Assembly (NCBI GenBank): GCA_019423835.1
Contig: JAHZAR010000034.1
Location: 1-24,439 of the forward strand
DNA length: 24,439 nt
Reading direction: 5' to 3'
Origin: Clostridiales bacterium
GTDB taxonomy: Bacteria; Bacillota; Clostridia; Lachnospirales; Lachnospiraceae
The notes under the pieces were generated by a model. It searched no databases and had not been told where the DNA came from. It saw nothing but the letters and a program-made list of their open reading frames with translations. Shown here in pieces: positions 1 to 7,400 of the stretch. Numbering within the stretch: position 1 is the stretch's first letter; each line of letters begins with the position of its first letter. A program made the position numbers and the translations under genes.

Positions 1-7
1 CGGGTTT

Positions 8-36
8 ACTATATCTGATTTTCCCTTTTTTGTCAA
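8..36 (-). promoter_or_regulatory. Sigma-A type promoter reading out of the left edge
   Basis: On the minus strand there is TTGACA (36-31), a 17-base spacer and TATAGT (13-8), close to consensus. It overlaps the stop codon of cca and points towards a gene outside the window. The spacer is A-rich. Its existence suggests the next minus-strand gene is transcribed separately from proS-cca. Seen directly; activity is inferred. Confidence 0.6.
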
Positions 37-1334
37 TGGATTTTATTTTTTTCCGTGTGGTCCGGCCTGGCGTCCGTCTGCTCCTTCCGGGCGTCAAAGG
101 CCGCCTTCAAAAGGCTTTCCCTGTCATTGAGAGCAGGCTCTGTGAGGACAAGCTCAAACAGGTATCTGAGCCTCTCCCCCATCTCCTTTCCTGGCTTCAT
201 CCCGGCGGCGATCAGATCGTTTCCCGTCACAGCCAGATCCTTCAGACGGATGCAGTCCCCCCGCTCCCTCACCCTGCGGCATCGGGCCTCGGTTTTCCGG
301 ACGTCCTCCATCTGATCCGGAAAAACGGTCTTTCTCATGAGAAGCAGGCTGTCAAACAGACTGTCCTCCATCTGGCTCATCATCCTTCGGAGGGACGGTC
401 CGTCCCCGGGAAGCGCTTCCTCCATGAAGCGCACCAGGGTTTTGACCCTTCGGATCGTGTCATTGTCCAGCTTCAGCTCCTTCAGAATGGTGCAGGCGCC
501 CTTTTCCCCCAAATGCCCCAGAAAAACTGCATACCTGAGCGATTTTTCCCGGGGCAGGAAGGCACTTCTTTTCAGGCGCTCCTCCAGATTGATGCCTGAC
601 TCCCCGGCTTTTGAAAAGATCGCAGGAAAGCCTGCCGTCATATAGGGGCTCATTCCCGTGTCCTCCATGATCATCACCCCCTGAGGCCGGCCGGAGAGAA
701 GTGTTTTGGTGAGCTCCACCTGTATCCGCTCCTTGCTCACATGGGCCAGATTGGGGGCGATCCCTGAGAGAGCCCTGTAGGTTTCCTCCTCAATGGCAAA
801 GTCCAGCTGGGAGGCAAAGCGGACTGCCCTCATAATCCGGAGGGCATCCTCGGTGAATCGCTCTATTGCATTGCCCACACACCGGATCGTGCGGTTTTCC
901 AGATCCTCCAGGCCTCCAAAGATATCCACCAGGCCCGTTTCAGGGCTGTAGGCCATAGCGTTTATGGTAAAGTCCCGGCGGCGCAGATCCTCCTTCAGAT
1001 CCGAGGTAAACGCCACCTCCCTGGGGTGGCGTCCGTCCTCATACTCGCCGTCGATCCGGTAGGTGGTGATCTCATAGCCCACATGATCCCGGATCACCGT
1101 GACGGTTCCGTGCTGAAGCCCTGTATCCACTGTTTTTCCAAATACCGCCTTAACCTCCATAGGTTTCGCCGAGGTGGTAATATCCCAGTCTCCCGGAGTA
1201 CGGTTCAGGATGGTATCCCGCACACAGCCGCCCACTGCAAATGCCTCATATCCGCTGTCTCTCAGTTTTTTCAGGATCCACTCTACCTGAGGGGGAATTT
1301 TTATTGCAAACTCTGCTTTTTTCGTACTATCCAT
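33..1334 (-). CDS. cca: CCA tRNA nucleotidyltransferase (or related poly(A) polymerase family)
   Basis: Class II nucleotidyltransferase of 433 residues that adds or repairs the 3' CCA end of tRNAs in the cytoplasm. The head domain has GGCVRD at about residues 35-40 and the metal-binding DWD at 49-51. The RRDFTINAM motif (about 119-127) is the conserved nucleotide-binding signature, followed by the RFTEDALRIMRAVRFA neck helix. Length fits bacterial CCA enzymes without an HD domain. The ATG at 1334 is preceded by AAAGGAG, about 13 bases away, which is slightly long. It lies 90 bases downstream of proS on the same strand with no clear terminator between them, so it probably shares the T-box-controlled transcript. 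A CCA enzyme beside a tRNA synthetase fits tRNA maturation. CCA-adding versus A-adding activity cannot be separated by eye. Confidence 0.93.
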   Translation of the reverse strand: MDSTKKAEFAIKIPPQVEWILKKLRDSGYEAFAVGGCVRDTILNRTPGDWDITTSAKPMEVKAVFGKTVDTGLQHGTVTVIRDHVGYEITTYRIDGEYEDGRHPREVAFTSDLKEDLRRRDFTINAMAYSPETGLVDIFGGLEDLENRTIRCVGNAIERFTEDALRIMRAVRFASQLDFAIEEETYRALSGIAPNLAHVSKERIQVELTKTLLSGRPQGVMIMEDTGMSPYMTAGFPAIFSKAGESGINLEERLKRSAFLPREKSLRYAVFLGHLGEKGACTILKELKLDNDTIRRVKTLVRFMEEALPGDGPSLRRMMSQMEDSLFDSLLLMRKTVFPDQMEDVRKTEARCRRVRERGDCIRLKDLAVTGNDLIAAGMKPGKEMGERLRYLFELVLTEPALNDRESLLKAAFDARKEQTDARPDHTEKNKIH

Positions 1335-1424
1335 CTGTTTTGCTCTGCTCCTTTGCCCTTATCTGTTCCCTCACTGCTGCTCTGTGGCGGGGCTGTCCCA
1401 TGGCAAGGCGCAGTGCAGGGGCCT

Positions 1425-2858
1425 TTAGTATGCCTTGCCCCAGTAAACCATCTTCACTGCCGGCTTTCCGCAGCAGACACAGGTGTCGGCCACCTTCTCC
1501 TGCTTAAACGGCATACATCTGGATGTAACGCCGACGGTTTCCTTCAGCTTGTCCTCGCACTCCTGGCAGCCGCACCACATGGCCTTGATAAATCCCGGCT
1601 TATTGTCTGCCAGCTCCTTCATCTCCTCCATATTGGTGGCTGTGTAGGTGTGGGCGTCGCGGTGTGCCTTTGCCCGCTCAAACATATCGTGCTGGATGGT
1701 GTCAAGCAGCTCTGTCACCTTCTCTTTGATCTCATCTAAGGAGACGGTGATCTTTTCATGAGTGTCACGGCGCACCAGTACAGCCTGATTCTGTTCCAGA
1801 TCCTTCGGTCCGATCTCCACGCGCACCGGAATGCCGCGCATCTCAGATTCGCTGAACTTCCAGCCCGGGCTCTTGTCGGAGTCATCTACCTTTACACTGA
1901 AGCCGGAGAGAACATCCTTTAACTCGTATGCCTTGTCGAGAACTCCCTCTGCCTGCTGGCGGATCGGAACGATCACCACCTGTGTGGGAGCGATCCTCGG
2001 TGGAAGCACAAGGCCGCTGTCATCTCCATGCACCATGATGATAGCTCCAATCAGACGGGTTGTCATTCCCCAGGAGGTCTGGTGAACGTATTTTAACTGA
2101 TTGTCTCTGTCGGAAAACTGGATACCGAAGGCCTTTGCAAATCCATCTCCGAAGTTGTGGCTGGTGCCGGACTGAAGGGCCTTTCCGTCATGCATCAGGG
2201 CCTCAATCGTATAGGTAGCCTCTGCTCCCGCAAATTTCTCTTTATCTGTTTTTCTTCCGCGGATGACAGGCATCGCCAGAACCTCCTCGCAGAAATCAGC
2301 GTAGAGGTTTAACATCAGCTCTGTCCTCTCCTCTGCCTCCTCTGCTGTGGCGTGGGCTGTATGTCCCTCCTGCCATAAGAACTCTCTGGAGCGCAGGAAC
2401 GGTCTTGTGGTCTTCTCCCAGCGCACAACCGAGCACCACTGGTTGTAAAGCTTGGGCAGATCCCTGTAGGACTGAATATCTCTTGCGTAGAAATCGCAGA
2501 ACAGAGTCTCGGAGGTCGGGCGCACGCACATTCTCTCCTGGAGGGGCTCAAGTCCGCCGTGAGTTACCCAGGCAACCTCCGGCGCAAATCCCTCTACGTG
2601 ATCCTTCTCCTTCTGAAGCAGGCTTTCCGGAATAAACAGGGGCATGTATACATTCTGTACCCCTGTTTCCTTAAAGCGTCTGTCTAACTCCTTCTGAATA
2701 TTCTCCCAGATCGCGTATCCGGCCGGCTTAATGACCATACATCCCTTCACGCTGGAATAATCCACCAGCTCTGCCTTTTTTACCACATCTGTGTACCACT
2801 GGGCAAAGTCCACATCCATGGAAGTGATGGCTTCCACCAATTTCTTTTCTTTCGCCAT
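1425..2858 (-). CDS. proS: Prolyl-tRNA synthetase, archaeal/eukaryotic-like type
   Basis: Charges tRNA-Pro with proline. At 477 residues it has the short ProRS type 3 architecture, without the YbaK-like editing insertion of the long bacterial form. Class II motif 2 is visible around RPTSETLFCDFYARDI and RWEKTTRPFLRSREFLWQEGHTAH. Motif 3 is around HGDDSGLVLPPRIAP, which leads into the anticodon-binding domain (TQVVIVPIRQQAEG). The C-terminal domain has the paired cysteines CGCQEC and CVCCG and ends in KAY, as is typical for the zinc-containing C-terminal domain of this type. The ATG at 2858 has AGGAG seven bases upstream. Expression is almost certainly controlled by the T-box leader at 3085-3390. 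cca lies downstream in the same direction. Confidence 0.97.
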   Translation of the reverse strand: MAKEKKLVEAITSMDVDFAQWYTDVVKKAELVDYSSVKGCMVIKPAGYAIWENIQKELDRRFKETGVQNVYMPLFIPESLLQKEKDHVEGFAPEVAWVTHGGLEPLQERMCVRPTSETLFCDFYARDIQSYRDLPKLYNQWCSVVRWEKTTRPFLRSREFLWQEGHTAHATAEEAEERTELMLNLYADFCEEVLAMPVIRGRKTDKEKFAGAEATYTIEALMHDGKALQSGTSHNFGDGFAKAFGIQFSDRDNQLKYVHQTSWGMTTRLIGAIIMVHGDDSGLVLPPRIAPTQVVIVPIRQQAEGVLDKAYELKDVLSGFSVKVDDSDKSPGWKFSESEMRGIPVRVEIGPKDLEQNQAVLVRRDTHEKITVSLDEIKEKVTELLDTIQHDMFERAKAHRDAHTYTATNMEEMKELADNKPGFIKAMWCGCQECEDKLKETVGVTSRCMPFKQEKVADTCVCCGKPAVKMVYWGKAY

Positions 2859-2920
2859 GGTTATCTCCTCTCTTATACTCTGTTTTTCTGTTTTTGTCTT
2901 TTTCTCTTTTTTCGCCGTCC

Positions 2921-2968
2921 CGGCGGGCTCTTCCCGCCGCAGCTCCCCTCCCCCTCAATCATGAGGGG
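2921..2968 (-). other. Two GC-rich hairpins in the proS 5' region
   Basis: Between the T-box terminator and the proS start, two perfect stems can be read. One is CGGCGGG (2921-2927) pairing with CCCGCCG (2933-2939). The other is CCCCTCA (2951-2957) pairing with TGAGGGG (2962-2968). Neither has a T-run in the transcribed direction, so they are not obvious terminators. They make the distance from T-box to start codon unusually long, about 230 bases. Role unknown. Confidence 0.5.
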
Positions 2969-3043
2969 CTTGCCTGTTTTTTCGCGCCGCTGCCTTAATC
3001 AGCCTTTTCTTCTGCGCGGCGTGCGCATCCCGCCCGGCAGGGC

Positions 3044-3089
3044 TTTTTGTATGATAGGAACTTCCTCCGAATTTCCTATCATACAAAAA
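3044..3089. repeat. Perfect 17-bp inverted repeat beside the T-box terminator
   Basis: The left arm TTTTTGTATGATAGGAA (3044-3060) is the exact reverse complement of the right arm (3073-3089), with a 12-base loop. Outside the arms GGC and GCC can also pair if three extra A/T bases bulge. The right arm shares bases with the U-run of the T-box terminator. The symmetric poly-T/poly-A edges would let it work as a bidirectional terminator, but its position within a leader that must be read through to reach proS is odd. It could also be an inserted palindromic repeat element. Confidence 0.75.
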
Positions 3090-3390
3090 AAAGCCGCCGA
3101 TCCCTCTTAGCAAGGGACCGATCAGCTCCACTGTCGGCGGTACCACCCTGATTAACCTTCCTTCTTCTGCCCTGATTCCCGGCCAGAAGCTCTCAGCTCT
3201 CTCAATACTCCGTTAACGCCGGATTACGTTGCACTTTCGCAGAATCTCCTTATCTCTGTTCCTGTCTCTGCCTCATGCACGGCTCCGAGGAAGGTTCAAC
3301 TCTGAGTGACACGGGAATGTCCCACCTGTCATCCCCTCTCTGGAAGTGTATCAGAATCTACTGGGCCTCTTCTCAGCCATGTTTTCATTA
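3085..3390 (-). ncRNA. T-box leader (tRNA-Pro sensing) upstream of proS
   Basis: On the minus strand the canonical T-box sequence GGGTGGTACCGCC lies at 3148-3136. It is followed by a terminator stem: TCGGTCCCT (3121-3113) pairs with AGGGATCGG (3105-3097) and a run of eight T follows (3092-3085). The CCCT of the terminator's left arm can instead pair with the AGGG of the T-box, giving the antiterminator. Upstream, Stem I shows the loop E partners AGTA and GAA flanking a helix (ATTCTGA with TCAGAGT) and the AGAGAG element. The triplet just after GAA is CCT (3294-3292), a proline codon, which agrees with the downstream gene. Uncharged tRNA-Pro should stabilise the antiterminator and raise proS and probably cca expression. 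Confidence 0.93.
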
Positions 3391-3403
3391 TATCCACAGG
3401 CTG

Positions 3404-3432
3404 ATTTTACGCTGTGGAAATCGGTTTGTCAA
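3404..3432 (-). promoter_or_regulatory. Promoter of the proS T-box transcript
   Basis: Minus strand TTGACA (3432-3427), 17-base spacer, TAAAAT (3409-3404). A start near 3397 places the T-box Stem I just downstream. A second TATAAT (3392-3387) lies further on without a matching -35. The core region overlaps an inverted repeat, TCCACAG and CTGTGGA. Confidence 0.65.
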
Positions 3433-3627
3433 GCTGTTTGTGCCTCGTTTCCATCCCATTTCTGTCCGGTTCTCCCGGGGAATGCAGACTTAGGTGCTTG
3501 TCTTTCCCGCGGGAATCCGCTAGACTTGAATATTATATGCTTATAATTATTTACATGCCTGTTTATATGCCGCCTGTTCATCTGCCGGCAGCCTGCCGCT
3601 GCTTTCCGGCTCTGAAACCAGGAGGGA

Positions 3628-4476
3628 ATGCTTCGGCGGAAAGGAGAAGCTTTGTCTGACTTACGAAACCGTCCGGACAGGGAGAAGGGCCGCCCTGTCA
3701 TCGCTGTCATCGGCTCCGGCGGAAAAACTACTGCCCTGAAACGCCTGGCCAGAGAAGGCTCTGACCGGGGTCTTTCCGTGTTATACACAACCACCACCCA
3801 TATTTTTCCATTAAATCCCCCCGAGAGCAGGGAGCTTCTGACGGACCCTGACTGGGCGTCCCTGAAACAATCTCTGAAAAAGCCGGGGACTGTGTGCGCG
3901 GGGAAAAGCGCCGGAGACGGAAAGCTGGCGGCCCTTGACAAAAAGCTCCTGCAGGCAGCCTGCCGGTCTGCAGATCTTACGGTCTGCGAGGCGGACGGAT
4001 CCAGACGGCTTCCCCTCAAGCTGCACCGGGAAGACGAGCCTGTCCTTCCGGGAGAAACCCGCCTGTGTCTTATCGTGGCAGGTCTCTCTGCCCTGGGAAG
4101 ACCTGTGTGCGACTGCGTCCACCGTTATGAACTGCATCCGGACTGGAAGAGAAACCCTCATCAGATCGTGGGGGCCTCTGAGCTTATCCTCTGCATCAAA
4201 GATGCGTTCCGGGCTGCGGAACGCGCGTTTTCCTCTCTCCAGGAGGGGTTCTCAGAAAGTTCCCCGTATTTCCCTCCGTTTCCGGTCAAGATTCTTTTCA
4301 ACCAGGCGGATCTGCTCTGCTCCCGGAAGAGCTCCGGCGAGTCAGAGGTCTTCCTCCTCCGGGAGGCCAGCGCGGCCGCCCGGCTGCTGTCAGACCAGGG
4401 ACTGGACTGCCGCATGGGAAGTCTTCTCTCCGGCTCCTTTCCTCTGTGGGAGTGGATATTTGGCGAATTTTCCTGA
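3628..4476 (+). CDS. yqeC: YqeC-type putative selenium-dependent molybdenum hydroxylase accessory protein
   Basis: Protein of 282 residues with an N-terminal P-loop-like GSGGKTT (residues 29-35) after a hydrophobic strand (VIAVI), then TTTTHIF and CEADGSRRLPLK. These features match the YqeC family (putative selenium cofactor biosynthesis protein), which co-occurs with YqeB and XdhC near selenium-dependent molybdenum hydroxylases. The exact biochemical role is not established. The C-terminal half has LFNQADLL, a guanine-recognition-like NQxD element. The ATG at 3628 has GGAGGG only one base upstream, which is too close. A TTG at 3652 with AAAGGAG five bases upstream is a strong alternative and would give 274 residues still holding the whole P-loop. 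It converges with the modE-yqeB fusion gene, 54 bases away. Confidence 0.85.
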   Translation: MLRRKGEALSDLRNRPDREKGRPVIAVIGSGGKTTALKRLAREGSDRGLSVLYTTTTHIFPLNPPESRELLTDPDWASLKQSLKKPGTVCAGKSAGDGKLAALDKKLLQAACRSADLTVCEADGSRRLPLKLHREDEPVLPGETRLCLIVAGLSALGRPVCDCVHRYELHPDWKRNPHQIVGASELILCIKDAFRAAERAFSSLQEGFSESSPYFPPFPVKILFNQADLLCSRKSSGESEVFLLREASAAARLLSDQGLDCRMGSLLSGSFPLWEWIFGEFS

Positions 4477-4530
4477 CAGGCGCAAATCCATCTGTTTTCA
4501 GCTGTTTTTCGGCTGCAGAACAGGACAGAG

Positions 4531-5856
4531 CTACAGAAGTCTGATTCCTTTTCTGGCTGAAGCCGCCAGAAGGGCTTCCACTGTCCCCCCCGCCACAGCC
4601 CTGGCTTTGTCTGAAACCGTATCGCAGAAGGCGGCCTGCTCCGGTCTCGGATCAATATCAGCGATTTTCAGCCCCTTCTTCACCTCATAACCTTCCCGGA
4701 TTAAGCCCCGGAGCACCCCGTCCAGGGAGGCATAAACCGGCGTATCCCCGGCCCAGGCGATGAGCTGCCCCTTCTTCACCGCCGATCCGATATCCACGGC
4801 CGTTTTTCCGTTCTCCTTCACAAACCGCAGCGGGCCGGAGGCAGGGGAATGGATCACCCGCTCCGAGGAAAATCCCCCTATCTCTCCCGGGATCCCCGTA
4901 TTGGGAATAGCAGCTCCCTGCCAGATTACACGGCCCAGAAAGTGTCCCCTCATGGTTTCCACCACCGCGTCCACATCCTCCCCGGCTGTAAAGCCCGGTC
5001 CCACCCCCACAGTGATGGGGGCCATCCCCCTCTCGGTTCCCAGATTCCGCTTGGCCAGAATGGCGTCTATGACGGCTGCCGGCTGCAGCAGATGGATGCA
5101 GGCTGCCTCCTCATCCACAAACAGGGGGATCACGCCCTCCTCTTCGGAAAGCTCTGCCTCCCTGAGGGTCTCCACCCTCCGGCAGCGGACTCCCTCCACA
5201 CAGGATGTCCCCTCCCAGACGGCCTCACAGAGGGCAGCGCGGCGGCGGATGGCCGAGGGCTTCCGGCACTCTGTCACCGCCGCCCGAAACCCGCAGCTCC
5301 AGAGCCTGAGGATAATGCCTGTCGCCAGATCCCCGGCTCCCCGCACCAGGATCCACGGACGCTTAAAGCCGTCATACGTCCCGCCCTGCCGGCCTTTCTG
5401 GCTTCCGCCGCTTCCATGGTTTTCGCCGTTTCCAGGCTCTCCCGCTCCTCTTTTGTTTCTGCCGCCGCTCTCTCCTCTGAACTCCTCTGGAAAGCATTCG
5501 GAAAAATACCCGGGGAAATATTTCTTTGCCAGATCTCCAAGCTCTCTTCCTGCCTCCTTCTCGAAGGCCCGGTAGTTTTCCAGAAGTCTTTTTCCCTCTC
5601 CCGTCAGCTCTGCTCCGCCGCCGCATCTTCCTCCGATGCGGCTGTTTAAAAGCGCAAATCCCAGCTGCGCCTCACATCCGTGAAGGACCGTCCATGCCTT
5701 GCTGTAACTCATATTCATCAGGGCTGCGCTTTTCCTCAGAGAGCCATGCCTCTCAACTCCCTCGAGAAGAGCCGCGATTCCCGGCCCAAAGGCCTTTTCC
5801 TTTTTTTCGCAGTTTACGATGCGCAGATTTGACTGTATTTTAAAACGCCTCTCCAT
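4531..5856 (-). CDS. Fusion of ModE-type winged helix domain with YqeB-type Mo-hydroxylase accessory domain
   Basis: One uninterrupted 441-residue frame with two recognisable parts. Residues about 20-100 match the ModE N-terminal DNA-binding domain: HGSLRKSAALMNMSYSKAWT, then the wing GGRCGGGAELTGEGKRLL. A Gly/Lys/Arg-rich linker covers about 120-163. From about 167 onward is the YqeB family (EF2563-type selenium-dependent molybdenum hydroxylase system protein), with RGAGDLATG as a Rossmann-like start and later GVGPGFTAGEDVDAVVETMRG. The molybdate-binding MOP/TOBE domains of classical ModE are absent. The ATG at 5856 has AGGAG about ten bases upstream; an upstream GTG at 5922 has no ribosome site. 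The gene is divergent from the Mo cofactor operon and two 24-bp ModE-like sites lie between them, so it is the likely regulator. What ligand the YqeB half might sense is unknown. Confidence 0.88.
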   Translation of the reverse strand: MERRFKIQSNLRIVNCEKKEKAFGPGIAALLEGVERHGSLRKSAALMNMSYSKAWTVLHGCEAQLGFALLNSRIGGRCGGGAELTGEGKRLLENYRAFEKEAGRELGDLAKKYFPGYFSECFPEEFRGESGGRNKRGAGEPGNGENHGSGGSQKGRQGGTYDGFKRPWILVRGAGDLATGIILRLWSCGFRAAVTECRKPSAIRRRAALCEAVWEGTSCVEGVRCRRVETLREAELSEEEGVIPLFVDEEAACIHLLQPAAVIDAILAKRNLGTERGMAPITVGVGPGFTAGEDVDAVVETMRGHFLGRVIWQGAAIPNTGIPGEIGGFSSERVIHSPASGPLRFVKENGKTAVDIGSAVKKGQLIAWAGDTPVYASLDGVLRGLIREGYEVKKGLKIADIDPRPEQAAFCDTVSDKARAVAGGTVEALLAASARKGIRLL

Positions 5857-6022
5857 TTTCTGTTTCTCCTGTTCTCCGTTTCTCCTGCTTCCTGTTCTGC
5901 CCTGCTTTCCGCCGGAGCACACCGGATCTTTCTGCCGCCGAAGTTACACTTCCACCATTCTATCATCCTCTTCCTGAAATGAGGAGCCTCTTTTTCCAGT
6001 TTCTTTATTTTACAGGCATTTT

Positions 6023-6046
6023 CGTTAATCGTTCACAAAAATAACG
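6023..6046. promoter_or_regulatory. ModE-like operator, distal copy
   Basis: A 24-bp site with CGTTA at the left edge and TAACG at the right edge, the same outer half-sites and length as the E. coli ModE box in front of modA. It is identical to the second copy at 18 of 24 positions in the same orientation (shared CGTTAWTCG, then ACAAAA, then AACG). It lies nearer the divergent modE-yqeB gene and may serve autoregulation. Binding is inferred. Confidence 0.6.
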
Positions 6047-6091
6047 GGTGATTGACCCCTGTTTTTTTATGTCTTCCCTCCTGCCTTTTTC

Positions 6092-6121
6092 TTGCAGCCA
6101 AAACAGGCGGTATGGTATACT
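6092..6121 (+). promoter_or_regulatory. Promoter of the Mo cofactor / molybdate operon
   Basis: TTGCAG (6092-6097), 18-base spacer, TATACT (6116-6121) with an extended -10 TGG directly in front. The predicted start near 6128 lies on the edge of the proximal ModE-like box and leaves a leader of about 225 bases before the first gene. Confidence 0.65.
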
Positions 6122-6304
6122 TGAGCTATCGTTATTCGCAAACAAAATGAACGTATCAACAGGAACAGAAAGAACATAATTTGAGCGCAGCCGTCTGCGC
6201 TCTGCTGCCTGTCACCGCACATCACGGCGGCAGGAGGGGCAGCCCTGTCAGACAGGCAGTTTTGACAGATTCTGTCAGAACTTTCCGGGTTTGACAGCTT
6301 TTTT
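6122..6304 (+). promoter_or_regulatory. Structured leader with attenuator-like terminator in front of the Mo operon
   Basis: The leader starts with a perfect hairpin GAGCGCAG/CTGCGCTC (6183-6202). It then has four complementary segments in order: CTGTCA (6245-6250), TGACAG (6263-6268), CTGTCA (6272-6277) and TGACAG (6292-6297), followed by T6 (6299-6304). Pairing 1-2 with 3-4 forms an intrinsic terminator; pairing 2-3 forms a competing antiterminator. A further CTGTCA lies at 6209-6214. Such an arrangement suggests transcription attenuation by a metabolite or protein. A molybdenum cofactor riboswitch is a natural thought given the genes, but I could not match its conserved core. Confidence 0.6.
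6130..6153. promoter_or_regulatory. ModE-like operator, proximal copy
   Basis: A 24-bp site with CGTTAT on the left and GAACG on the right, matching the distal copy at 18 of 24 positions. It begins nine bases after the -10 element, so it covers the predicted transcription start of the Mo operon. A bound ModE-type protein there should repress. Binding by the adjacent ModE-YqeB fusion is inferred. Confidence 0.62.
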
Positions 6305-6354
6305 ATGTCTGCCCAAAGGGGCAGAGAACAGGTTATGTTTCAGGAGGTTATCGT

Positions 6355-7380
6355 ATGAAACTGATGCGCACAGAGGATGCAGTGGGACAGGTGCTCTGCC
6401 ACGATATTACGCAGATCATAAAGGGCGTCACCAAGGATGCCGTCTTCAGGAAAGGCCATATTATCAGGCCTGAGGATATCCCGGTACTTTTAAGCGTGGG
6501 AAAGGAGCATGTCTACATCTGGGAAAACGACGACACCATGCTCCACGAAAATGACGCGGCGGAAATTCTGCGCCAGCTCTGCCAGGGTCCCGGCATGCAC
6601 GCCACCGCCCCAAAGGAGGGGAAAATTGAGCTGATCGCCGACAGGGACGGACTGTTCATGGCAGACACTGAGCGGCTTCGGAACATCAATCAACTGGGGG
6701 ACATGTTGATCGCTACCAGAGCAGGCGGTTTTCCCGTCAGGGCAGGCGACCGGCTGTGCGGCACCAGAGTCATCCCTCTGGTCATCAAAAAGGACAGGAT
6801 GGAGGAGGCCAGGGCAGCAGCCGGCACAGAGCCTCTCCTCTCTGTCCTGCCCTTCCGGGCTAAGAGCTTCGGCGTCGTCACCACCGGAAGCGAGGTTTAC
6901 CGGGGGCTGATAGAGGATACCTTTACCCCAGTGATCGAGGAAAAACTGGCCGAATACGGCTGCGTCATGGCTGCCCACGAAATCTGCGGCGACAGGGACG
7001 AGGAGATTACAAGAGCAGTCAGCCGCATGGCCGATGACGGGATTGAGATGATTTTCTGCACCGGGGGAATGAGCGTGGATCCCGACGACCGCACTCCCCT
7101 GGCTATCCGCAACTCCGGAGCCAGAATTGTCAGCTACGGGGCCCCGGTTCTTCCGGGAGCCATGTTCTTAATGTCCTACCTGCCTGACGGAAGGCCGGTC
7201 TGCGGACTGCCCGGCTGCGTCATGTACGCAGGGCGGACGATTTTTGACCTGGTGCTCCCGAGGCTCCTGGCAGATGTGCCCGTGACCTCTGACTGGCTCT
7301 CCGGTCTGGGGCATGGGGGACTGTGCCTGAACTGCCCGGAATGCCATTTTCCAAACTGCGGATTCGGAAAGGGAATATAG
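6355..7380 (+). CDS. Molybdopterin-binding (MoeA/MogA-like) protein with Cys-rich tail
   Basis: Protein of 341 residues containing a MoCF-type molybdopterin-binding domain: FGVVTTGSEVYRG at about 172 and CTGGMSVDPDDRTP at about 235, the counterpart of the TTGGTS motif. The first 160 residues resemble the MoeA-like N-terminal region in position but are shorter than full MoeA. The C-terminus ends in a compact cysteine motif, CLNCPECHFPNCGFGKG, with four Cys in about 14 residues, suggestive of metal or Fe-S binding. It is the first gene of the run and has AGGAGG seven bases before the ATG. It probably works in cofactor handling for molybdenum hydroxylases; true molybdate-inserting MoeA activity is not shown. 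Confidence 0.85.
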   Translation: MKLMRTEDAVGQVLCHDITQIIKGVTKDAVFRKGHIIRPEDIPVLLSVGKEHVYIWENDDTMLHENDAAEILRQLCQGPGMHATAPKEGKIELIADRDGLFMADTERLRNINQLGDMLIATRAGGFPVRAGDRLCGTRVIPLVIKKDRMEEARAAAGTEPLLSVLPFRAKSFGVVTTGSEVYRGLIEDTFTPVIEEKLAEYGCVMAAHEICGDRDEEITRAVSRMADDGIEMIFCTGGMSVDPDDRTPLAIRNSGARIVSYGAPVLPGAMFLMSYLPDGRPVCGLPGCVMYAGRTIFDLVLPRLLADVPVTSDWLSGLGHGGLCLNCPECHFPNCGFGKGI

Positions 7381-7400
7381 GAGGTTATAGGAGGTTTTAA

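Noticed and set aside
1335..1424. 24-codon frame overlapping the cca start
   Set aside because: It ends at the cca ATG and could couple translation, but there is no ribosome site and no protein similarity.
3041..3080. FRT-like recombinase site
   Set aside because: ATAGGAACTTCC resembles part of the yeast FRT site, but the match is short and explained by the palindrome.
4849..5649. Long plus-strand open frames opposite the ModE-YqeB gene
   Set aside because: They are antisense shadows of a GC-rich coding region with Pro/Arg/Ser-rich translations and no ribosome sites.
5857..5922. Longer start for the ModE-YqeB fusion at GTG 5922
   Set aside because: No ribosome site, and the extra 22 residues are polar and unlike ModE; ATG 5856 has AGGAG upstream.
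6122..6354. Known molybdenum cofactor riboswitch
   Set aside because: Genomic context fits, but the conserved core could not be recognised by eye, so only an attenuator-like leader is claimed.
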